Source: an uncultured Muribaculaceae bacterium
GTDB taxonomy: Bacteria; Bacteroidota; Bacteroidia; Bacteroidales; Muribaculaceae
Length of the DNA: 5,132 nt
Assembly (NCBI GenBank): GCA_947173755.1
Contig: CAMWGM010000133.1
Span: 1 to 5,132, forward strand
Direction of reading: 5' to 3'
The translations under genes were made by a program, and so were the position numbers. The notes below the pieces were generated by a model. It was not told the origin of the DNA. It saw nothing but the letters and a program-made list of their open reading frames with translations, and did not search any database. This document shows positions 1-5,132 of this stretch, in pieces. Positions within the stretch are counted from its first letter, which is position 1. Each line of letters starts with the position of its first letter.

Positions 1-47
1 TTAGCAAACCAAAACGAAAAAGGAGAAAACGTCGTCGCCGTCACTGA
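1..47 (+). CDS. Possible C-terminal tail of an upstream gene (partial)
   Basis: Reading in the frame that begins at base 3 gives SKPKRKRRKRRRRH followed by TGA at 45-47. A short, strongly basic, low-complexity tail like this is common at the C-terminus of RNA-binding or membrane-associated bacterial proteins. The stop lies 22 nt before the -33 element of the next gene's promoter, which suits a gene end. Nothing of a folded domain is visible, so no function can be given. Frame 1 is also open, to a TAA at 76-78, but it would run into the promoter, so I prefer the basic-tail reading. Only 14 codons are present, and the run could be chance in an A- and CG-rich stretch. Confidence 0.3.
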   Translation, partial: SKPKRKRRKRRRRH

Positions 48-69
48 AACCTGCCCTCCGAAACTCCAT

Positions 70-100
70 TTTGATTAATGGAAATTTTTTGCTAACTTTG
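70..100 (+). promoter_or_regulatory. Bacteroidota-type promoter for the ABC-F gene
   Basis: TTTG at 70-73 is followed after 19 nt by TAACTTTG at 93-100, a perfect match to the Bacteroidota sigma-ABfr consensus (-33 TTTG, -7 TAnnTTTG). Transcription would start around 106-109, leaving a leader of roughly 17-20 nt before the ATG at 126. That leader is A-rich with no recognisable Shine-Dalgarno sequence, as is usual in this phylum. No operator-like repeat is visible next to it, so expression is probably constitutive (inference). Confidence 0.8.
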
Positions 101-125
101 CGGGCTGAAAAATACACTGACAAGA

Positions 126-1742
126 ATGATAGCAGTGAATAACTTAGGTATACAATTCGGTAAGAGAGTACTCTTTCAGGACGTTAATCTGAAATTTACA
201 CCCGGCAACTGCTACGGCATCATCGGTGCCAATGGCGCGGGCAAATCGACCCTCATGAGGATTCTCAGCGATCAACTCGCCCCCACTCACGGCACCGTTA
301 CCCAGGGCCCCGGCGAACGAATGAGCGTCCTCGAGCAGGATCACTTCAAATTTGACAACTTCACTGTCATGGACACAGTGCTTCAGGGTCACACTGTTCT
401 ATGGGATATTATGAAGGAGAAGGATGCCCTCTATGCCAAGGAAGACTTCACCGATGCCGACGGTATACGCGCATCGGAACTCGAGGAGCGTTTTGCAGAA
501 CTCGAAGGCTGGAATGCCGAGAGCGATGCTGCCGCCCTGCTCTCCGGACTTGGCATCAAGGAAGAGAAACACTACACCCTGATGGCCGACATGAGCGCCA
601 ACGAGAAGGTGCGCGTCCTTCTGGCAAAGGCATTGTTTGGAAATCCCGACAATCTGCTTCTCGACGAGCCTACCAACGACCTTGATCTTGAAACGGTTGC
701 GTGGCTTGAGGACTACCTTTCGAAATTTGAGAATACGGTTCTCGTCGTCAGTCACGACCGTCACTTTCTCGACTCTGTCTGCACCCACACTCTCGACATC
801 GACTATAACAAACTTACGCTCTTCGCCGGTAACTACAGTTTCTGGTATGAATCCTCACAACTCGCTCTGCGCCAGCAGCAGCAGGCCAACAAGAAGGCCG
901 AGGAGAAAAGGAAGGAACTGCTCGAGTTTATCCAGCGCTTCTCGGCCAATGTGGCAAAGTCAAAGCAGACCACTTCACGCAAGAAAATGCTTGAGAAACT
1001 CAATGTCGAGGAGATCCAGCCCTCGTCACGCCGTTATCCGGGCATCATCTTCACTCCCGAGCGCGAGCCGGGCAACAAAATTCTCGAAGTCAAGGGTCTG
1101 ACCGCATCCGTCGATGGTGAAGTGCTCTTCCGCGACGTAAACTTTCAGGTTGAGAAGGGCGATAAGATCGCTTTCCTCTCCCACGATCCGCGTGCGATGA
1201 CAGCCCTTTTCGAGATCATCTCAGGTAACCGCAAACCGGATGCCGGTACATACGAATGGGGCCAGACCATCACTACTGCCTATCTGCCTCTCGACAACTC
1301 TGATTTCTTTAATACCGATCTTAATCTCGTCGACTGGCTCGCGCAGTATTCCGATGACTCCTCGGAGATCTACCTCAAAGGTTTCCTCGGTAAGATGCTG
1401 TTCTCCGGAGAAGAGGTTCTCAAGAAAGCATCGGTGCTTTCGGGTGGCGAGAAGATGCGTTGCATGATCGCCCGCATGATGATGACCGACGCCAACACCC
1501 TTATTCTCGACTCTCCCACCAACCATCTTGATCTCGAGTCTATCCAGGCATTCAACAATACCCTGCGTGCTTTCAAGGGCAATATCTTGCTCTCGAGCCA
1601 CGACCACGAGTTCATCCAGACCGTCTGCAACCGCATGATCGAACTCACTCCCAACGGTACTATCGACAAACTGATGGATTATGACGACTACATCACCGAC
1701 GAACGTGTAGCCGCTCTCAAAGAGAAACTTTACAAGAAATAA
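126..1742 (+). CDS. ybiT: ABC-F family ATPase, YbiT/YkpA type, one degenerate ATP site
   Basis: This is a 538-residue soluble protein with two ABC ATPase domains and no membrane segments, the layout of ABC-F proteins that act on ribosomes rather than transport. NBD1 has Walker A GANGAGKST (34-42), a divergent signature MSANE (156-160), Walker B LLLDE (177-181, Glu181) and switch His210. A charged, Gln-rich helical linker covers about 240-305. NBD2 begins near 319. Its Walker A position reads SHDPRAMTA (352-360, Met358 in place of Lys), its signature LSGGE (438-442) is intact, Walker B is LILDS (459-463, Ser463 in place of Glu), and His492 is present. Length, N-terminus and linker fit E. coli YbiT and B. 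subtilis YkpA (about 530-540 residues) as I remember them. The ATG follows a perfect promoter by 25 nt. The gene appears monocistronic and converges on the minus-strand cluster. By family it probably modulates translation elongation; the exact role is unknown, and nothing points to antibiotic-resistance ABC-F. Confidence 0.95.
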   Translation: MIAVNNLGIQFGKRVLFQDVNLKFTPGNCYGIIGANGAGKSTLMRILSDQLAPTHGTVTQGPGERMSVLEQDHFKFDNFTVMDTVLQGHTVLWDIMKEKDALYAKEDFTDADGIRASELEERFAELEGWNAESDAAALLSGLGIKEEKHYTLMADMSANEKVRVLLAKALFGNPDNLLLDEPTNDLDLETVAWLEDYLSKFENTVLVVSHDRHFLDSVCTHTLDIDYNKLTLFAGNYSFWYESSQLALRQQQQANKKAEEKRKELLEFIQRFSANVAKSKQTTSRKKMLEKLNVEEIQPSSRRYPGIIFTPEREPGNKILEVKGLTASVDGEVLFRDVNFQVEKGDKIAFLSHDPRAMTALFEIISGNRKPDAGTYEWGQTITTAYLPLDNSDFFNTDLNLVDWLAQYSDDSSEIYLKGFLGKMLFSGEEVLKKASVLSGGEKMRCMIARMMMTDANTLILDSPTNHLDLESIQAFNNTLRAFKGNILLSSHDHEFIQTVCNRMIELTPNGTIDKLMDYDDYITDERVAALKEKLYKK

Positions 1743-1759
1743 CACTCTCGGAAAATCCT

Positions 1760-1804
1760 AAAAAGAAGCGCCGTGCAAATCTCAATGAGAAATGCACGGC
1801 GCTT
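1760..1804 (-). terminator. Intrinsic terminator between convergent genes
   Basis: AAGCGCCGTGCA (1766-1777) is perfectly complementary to TGCACGGCGCTT (1793-1804), giving a 12-bp stem with 8 G:C pairs. The 15-nt loop can fold further into TCTC/GAGA (1780-1783 with 1787-1790) around a 3-nt tip. On the minus strand the stem is followed by CTTTTTAGG (1765-1757), a good U-tract, so this terminates the nucleotidase transcript 18 nt after its stop codon. On the plus strand the stem starts 23 nt after the ABC-F stop but is followed only by GCCTTATG, so termination there would be weaker. The stem may still protect the 3' ends of both transcripts (inference). Confidence 0.85.
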
Positions 1805-1822
1805 GCCTTATGCGGTTACAGG

Positions 1823-3541
1823 TCACTTTTTCGGAAACAGTTTCGCACGGTCACGCTCGATCGCAGGGAGAGCGTATGACTCCGGTACAAATTTCCAGTT
1901 TTGAGTGACAACGGGCTCGATTTTGTCACGTCCGCGGAGACGTTCTATCAGATAATAGCGCAGATCTCGGTCGGTCGCTTTGAGAATTCGTTCACCGAGG
2001 CGGTCGTGAGGAATGCCTGCGCCTTTGGTCAGGAGATCTCCTCCACCGTTCGCACGATATGAATTTACCGCGACTTTATAGACCTTCTCAGGATCGAACT
2101 CCGAACCGTCGGCCATGCTGATAATCCTGATCTTGTTGCCGCGTGGCTGAGTGACATCCACCTCATAGACTATTCCTGCTGCGGAATCAAAGTTATATGA
2201 AGGATGTTGAAGCGCAGCGTAGTCTCCTTTTGCGGGCGTACCTGTAGCGAAACGTATCAATTCTTCGTCGGGCGACGACATCGGTCGGGTCCATAGATCA
2301 TAGCTCATCTCGAGATAATCCTTTACCTCCTGACCAGTCATAGCCAGAGTATATAGAAGGTTCTCATACTTATACAATGTGAACATATCAGCCATTCTGA
2401 CCGTACCTTCCGCAATATCGGCATCAAACGAAAGCGGGGCAGCAAGGGAGATGTCGGCTTCGGCTATATCGAGCTGAAGTTCATGAAGCAGTTGCATGAA
2501 AGCCGACGGGCCGAAGAAAGCGTCCCTCTGACGGAATCGTCCGGTTGCGGTCGTGATGACTTCATCAACAAAATCGCTAACCGTCTGCGAATCGCTCTTG
2601 AATTCCTCCATAAAACGTGACGATGGTTCTACGGAAGCCATCGAGACGACTTCACCCTTCTTCTCTACTCCTTCCGGTGTGAACTCAACGGTCGCCACCG
2701 CTATGTTGTCAGCGAGATTGGCTCCGTTGAGCACGAGCGTTCCGTTCGGGCGGGTGGAATTATAGATCTGATGGTCATGTCCGATAAATACCAGATCGAA
2801 TCCTTCGATACTGTCGGCCACCTGAACCGATGCATTCTCGATCCATTGACCGACGTGACGTGATGCGTCATGACCGGCATGGAAAATGCCGACCATCAGA
2901 TCCGGCTTCTCCTTCTCCTTAATATAAGGCACCCACTTTGACGCGCTTTCCATCATATCCTCGAACTTTATGCCCGACCATAGATTTTCGGGGAGCCATG
3001 CGGGAATAGCCGGAGTGATGAGCCCGAGAATCGCAATCCGCTTTCCTCCCTTATTTATTACAGTATATGGCTGGAAATACGGTTCGCCTGTAGCGGTGTC
3101 TACAGCATTTGCGGCAAGAAGAGGTATATCACCGAGTTGGGCGCGGAAACGGTCATAGACGGCGTGTCCGGTCTCAACATCATGATTTCCCAGAGCAAGC
3201 GCATCATAACCCATCGCTCTCATGACTCTGGGCGCGATATGTGGTACGACCGTATCAAGATAATTATAGTAGTAGACCGTTGGCTGACCCTGCAGCAGAT
3301 CTCCGACATCAAGAAGCACGACATTGTCGGCTCCCCGCGCAGCGCGCAAAGAGTCGACATATGTTGCCACACGTGCCAGCGATCCCGTCGCCGGTCGGCG
3401 CGTGATGAAATTATAAGGCAGGAGATTTCCGTGGACATCGGTGGTGGCCACGAACGTAAGGCCGTCCCCGGCAGGGGAAGCGGCCGTTGAAAGAATTGCG
3501 GTTGCTGCTACCGACATTGCGATAATGGTTCTCAGCTTCAT
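1823..3541 (-). CDS. Exported bifunctional metallophosphatase / 5'-nucleotidase
   Basis: This is a UshA/CpdB/YfkN-type enzyme predicted to remove phosphate from nucleotides, or from 2',3'-cyclic nucleotides, outside the cytoplasm. I use ATG 3541 (572 residues). The frame opens one codon earlier at GTG 3544, but ATG is the better initiator and directly precedes the basic signal-peptide start MKLRT. Numbering from that GTG, a hydrophobic signal sequence spans about 6-22, with no lipobox Cys. The metallophosphatase domain (about 29-290) shows DVHGN (36-40), DVGDLLQG (79-86), GNHD (119-122), FHAGH (221-225) and GHDH (255-258), which are the two-metal ligand blocks of the family. The C-terminal nucleotide-binding domain (about 335-535) shows AAPLSFD, YKYENLLYTL and YRANGGGD (496-503). 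All motifs look intact. Sequence alone does not separate 5'-nucleotidase from cyclic phosphodiesterase activity. It starts 8 nt after the DUF3108 stop, so the two genes are probably translated from one mRNA. Confidence 0.93.
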   Translation of the reverse strand: MKLRTIIAMSVAATAILSTAASPAGDGLTFVATTDVHGNLLPYNFITRRPATGSLARVATYVDSLRAARGADNVVLLDVGDLLQGQPTVYYYNYLDTVVPHIAPRVMRAMGYDALALGNHDVETGHAVYDRFRAQLGDIPLLAANAVDTATGEPYFQPYTVINKGGKRIAILGLITPAIPAWLPENLWSGIKFEDMMESASKWVPYIKEKEKPDLMVGIFHAGHDASRHVGQWIENASVQVADSIEGFDLVFIGHDHQIYNSTRPNGTLVLNGANLADNIAVATVEFTPEGVEKKGEVVSMASVEPSSRFMEEFKSDSQTVSDFVDEVITTATGRFRQRDAFFGPSAFMQLLHELQLDIAEADISLAAPLSFDADIAEGTVRMADMFTLYKYENLLYTLAMTGQEVKDYLEMSYDLWTRPMSSPDEELIRFATGTPAKGDYAALQHPSYNFDSAAGIVYEVDVTQPRGNKIRIISMADGSEFDPEKVYKVAVNSYRANGGGDLLTKGAGIPHDRLGERILKATDRDLRYYLIERLRGRDKIEPVVTQNWKFVPESYALPAIERDRAKLFPKK

Positions 3542-3549
3542 CACAATTG

Positions 3550-4332
3550 TCAGGGATTAGGTCCTGTATAGACGGCACGGACTTTACCTACCGGCAACTG
3601 TCCTTCAACCTGCAGAGGAATTCTCTGACCGTCTGTGCTGATCCAGCCCGAAATGGGAGCCGATGTTTCCGAACCCTTTCTGGTGAAGGTGAAGACTATC
3701 TTATAGGCAGGAAGATTCTGACCGTTGATCTCGACTGTTGTTCTGCCCTGATAAGTGATGGTCAGTTTCTCCGGCTTGGAGCCTGAGAATATAGTCGCCA
3801 CGTGGGTCTCACCGTTTGCCATGTTGTCAAAATCGAGCGAACGCAGATAGAAGAATGAACTAAGCATGTCTACAGCGGGGGCGTTTCCCTCGAAATTCAC
3901 CGTGGTCTCCGTCATCGGTTCACCGGGAGCAGGACGTTTGAAACGCTGGGCGGTCGCAGTGACATTATCTCCGTTATGCTGGAATGTCAGTTCATCTTTC
4001 TTGTATTTCTGATTTTCGTGGGCGATATAAATGTAATTGAGAGGCATCAGACCCGGATTGGTCATGGTTGAGTAAAGGGTGTCGCGCAGCGAATAAATGC
4101 TCGAAGCCCAGGGGGCGTTGCGTGCATAGAGAGCGGCCTGATAACGGTCGCCTTCGTTGCGTAATGTCATGGTCGCGTAACCGGCGACTTTGTTTATGAA
4201 GCCCCATTTATAAATCACATCATAGGTGAGCGTCTCATCAGCAAGCGTGGTGACGGGCGCGGCTTTCGCTCTGAACAGTCCCGAAGCGGGGAGCAGAAGC
4301 AACATCAGCATATAGAGAAATTTTCGCTTCAT
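3550..4332 (-). CDS. Exported DUF3108 domain-containing protein
   Basis: A 260-residue protein of unknown function. The N-terminus (MKRKF, then a Leu-rich core to about residue 20, then AKA at 22-24) is a typical Sec signal peptide with cleavage expected after Ala24. There is no lipobox Cys and no later membrane segment, so the mature protein is probably periplasmic or secreted. The rest looks rich in beta strands and matches DUF3108 (PF11306) as I recall it: LTYDVIYKWGFINKVAG near 35-51, LSSFFYLRSLDF near 157-168, and the closing pattern GWISTDGQRIPLQ with GKVRAVYTG (229-257). The start is ATG 4332. An A/T-rich leader without Shine-Dalgarno follows a 54-nt gap after tdk. It lies 8 nt upstream of the nucleotidase start, and this tight spacing suggests shared expression. 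A carrier or envelope role is conceivable but nothing in the sequence establishes it. Confidence 0.85.
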   Translation of the reverse strand: MKRKFLYMLMLLLLPASGLFRAKAAPVTTLADETLTYDVIYKWGFINKVAGYATMTLRNEGDRYQAALYARNAPWASSIYSLRDTLYSTMTNPGLMPLNYIYIAHENQKYKKDELTFQHNGDNVTATAQRFKRPAPGEPMTETTVNFEGNAPAVDMLSSFFYLRSLDFDNMANGETHVATIFSGSKPEKLTITYQGRTTVEINGQNLPAYKIVFTFTRKGSETSAPISGWISTDGQRIPLQVEGQLPVGKVRAVYTGPNP

Positions 4333-4386
4333 GATAATTTAAAAATGTGTAGAGAGTTTGAAACGTATAGAATTTTGAATTGATGA

Positions 4387-5034
4387 TTAATGTTCAGGCT
4401 CTGTCAGTGTTTCTTCGAAAGGAAGCATCGCCCGCCGGCTCTGCTCTACCCTCTTGTTACGCCAGCATTTCCGGCAAACAGCCATATACCGGTCATCACC
4501 GCCGATCTCAACCTGATCTCCCTCCTCGACGAAGTCGCCGTTGGCATCGAGACGGGCGTTGATAATGGTTTTGCGACCGCAACTGCAGGTGCTCTTGATC
4601 TCGTCTATAGTATCGGCTATCTCAAACAGCCTGCGTGAACCCTCGAAGAGATGGCTCTGGAAGTCGGTGCGCAGCCCGTAGCAGATTACGTTTATACCGA
4701 AATCGTCTACCATCCGTGCCAGTTGATCCACCTGTTCGGCTGTGAGAAACTGAGCCTCATCGACAAGGAACCATTCGATCAGTTCACCTTTGCGTCTGAA
4801 AAGTTCTTTCGCAAGGAAGTAGAGATTGGTGTCGTGGAAAATCCACTCACATTCTCGCTCGATGCCGATTCGCGACCGGATCACGTTAGTCTTCTCACGC
4901 GTGTCAGTGACCGGTTTGAGGCAGACGTAGGCAATTTTGCGTTCCTCGAAATTATATGCCGTGGTGAGAAGCAATGCGGTCTTTGCCGATCCCATCGTAC
5001 CGTAACGGAAATAGAGTTTACCTGTTCTTAACAT
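4387..5034 (-). CDS. tdk: Thymidine kinase (type II, TK1-like)
   Basis: Phosphorylates thymidine to dTMP with ATP, the cytoplasmic salvage step. I start it at ATG 5034 (215 residues). A GTG 12 codons upstream (5070) keeps the frame open, but the promoter's -7 box (5066-5059) lies inside that extension, so it cannot be translated from this promoter. In the 215-residue numbering, the P-loop is GTMGSAKT (12-19), with Ala17 where Walker A usually has Gly. Walker B with the catalytic glutamate is LVDEAQFL (90-97, Glu93), and GLRTDF (120-125) is the conserved family block. The zinc-binding part has CSCG (150-153, a CxC rather than the usual CxxC) and CRKCW (187-191). Length is slightly above the common 190-205, owing to the C-terminal tail after 195. 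It is the first gene of the minus-strand cluster. Assignment is firm; the motif variants probably mark a subfamily rather than inactivity (inference). Confidence 0.95.
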   Translation of the reverse strand: MLRTGKLYFRYGTMGSAKTALLLTTAYNFEERKIAYVCLKPVTDTREKTNVIRSRIGIERECEWIFHDTNLYFLAKELFRRKGELIEWFLVDEAQFLTAEQVDQLARMVDDFGINVICYGLRTDFQSHLFEGSRRLFEIADTIDEIKSTCSCGRKTIINARLDANGDFVEEGDQVEIGGDDRYMAVCRKCWRNKRVEQSRRAMLPFEETLTEPEH

Positions 5035-5058
5035 GTCTTGTGATGATAAATCCTTCCG

Positions 5059-5090
5059 CAAAGATAACACTTTTTCCTCGCCTCAGCAAA
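5059..5090 (-). promoter_or_regulatory. Bacteroidota-type promoter for tdk
   Basis: On the minus strand TTTG (5090-5087) is followed after 20 nt by TATCTTTG (5066-5059), a perfect TAnnTTTG -7 element. Transcription should begin near 5050-5053, leaving a leader of roughly 16-19 nt to the ATG at 5034, much like the ABC-F promoter. It probably drives tdk and, by read-through, the two downstream genes, since I see no convincing promoter or terminator before 4332. Confidence 0.8.
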
Positions 5091-5099
5091 AAAGAGAGA

Positions 5100-5132
5100 T
5101 CACTGTTTGTCGACGGCAGTCAGGATATATTC
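5100..5132 (-). CDS. Possible C-terminus of the gene upstream of tdk (partial)
   Basis: On the minus strand the frame entering at 5132 reads EYILTAVDKQ and stops at TGA (5102-5100), 9 nt before the -33 element of the tdk promoter. The residues look protein-like and the stop is well placed for a gene end, but only ten codons are visible, so no family can be named. The plus strand is also open here (from ATG 5043, MINPSAKITLF and onward to the edge), so a divergent gene cannot be excluded. I prefer the minus-strand reading because the plus-strand ORF would begin inside the tdk promoter and leader. Confidence 0.3.
   Translation of the reverse strand, partial: EYILTAVDKQ

Noticed and set aside
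872..886. CAG repeat-like run in the ABC-F gene
   Set aside because: It is only a short Gln run (residues 250-253) in the charged helical linker, too short to count as a repeat tract.
1221..1745. A 174-codon open frame antisense to the 3' third of the ABC-F gene
   Set aside because: It lies wholly opposite a coding region with intact ABC motifs, has no promoter or protein-family features, and its composition is what the complement of the real reading frame would give.
3137..3490. A 117-codon plus-strand open frame opposite the 5' end of the nucleotidase gene
   Set aside because: It overlaps the signal peptide and metal-binding blocks of a clear enzyme on the other strand, and its translation shows no domain or export signal.
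4360..4367. A -7-like element TACGTTTC on the minus strand in the tdk-DUF3108 gap
   Set aside because: It matches TAnnTTTG at all but the last base and is well placed for ATG 4332, but no TTTG lies 19-21 nt upstream. A weak internal promoter is possible but unsupported.
4371..4386. AT-rich imperfect palindrome after the tdk stop as a terminator
   Set aside because: The pairing is only AATT-type and short, with no GC-rich stem or following U-tract, so it does not support termination between tdk and the DUF3108 gene.
4651..5031. A 126-codon plus-strand open frame opposite tdk
   Set aside because: It is the complement of the P-loop and Walker B coding region of a firmly identified kinase, with no promoter and no recognisable protein features.
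5043..5132. A plus-strand frame from ATG 5043 open to the window edge, as a divergent gene
   Set aside because: Its start would lie within the tdk leader and its first codons across the tdk promoter, and no plus-strand promoter is visible. The edge prevents a firm decision.

Overview
The window looks like an ordinary chromosomal segment of a Bacteroidota bacterium, probably order Bacteroidales and plausibly Muribaculaceae-like. Three things suggest this. Both clear promoters have the Bacteroidota sigma-ABfr form (TTTG, about 19-20 nt, TAnnTTTG). Gene starts have A/T-rich leaders with no recognisable Shine-Dalgarno sequence. The proteins resemble Bacteroidales homologues as I remember them. 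The family-level guess is inference from base composition and protein style only.

Layout, left to right. Bases 1-47 can be read as the basic C-terminal tail of an upstream plus-strand gene (weak evidence). A promoter at 70-100 drives a plus-strand ABC-F ATPase gene of the YbiT/YkpA type (126-1742). A 12-bp perfect hairpin at 1766-1804 separates this gene from three minus-strand genes that converge on it; its U-tract serves the minus strand. In transcription order those genes are tdk, a type II thymidine kinase (5034-4387) with a good promoter at 5090-5059; an exported DUF3108-family protein (4332-3550); and an exported two-domain metallophosphatase/5'-nucleotidase (3541-1823). Bases 5132-5100 may hold the last residues of another minus-strand gene. 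No gene-free stretch exceeds 300 bases, and I see no tRNA, rRNA, CRISPR array or mobile element.

Functionally, the minus-strand cluster suggests nucleotide salvage. The exported nucleotidase would strip phosphate from nucleotides outside the cytoplasm, and the cytoplasmic thymidine kinase would re-phosphorylate imported thymidine. The role of the DUF3108 protein is unknown. This link is inferred from gene order.

The most notable molecular feature is in the ABC-F protein. The second Walker A motif, the second catalytic glutamate and the first signature motif are all degenerate. In the head-to-tail ABC arrangement these three elements build the same ATP site, while every element of the other site is intact. 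I recall related degeneration in other YbiT/YkpA-type proteins, so this is probably a lineage trait rather than a new system. I found no convincing evidence of a previously undescribed system here. Two gene starts are better placed downstream of the longest-ORF starts: tdk at 5034 rather than GTG 5070, and the nucleotidase at 3541 rather than GTG 3544.
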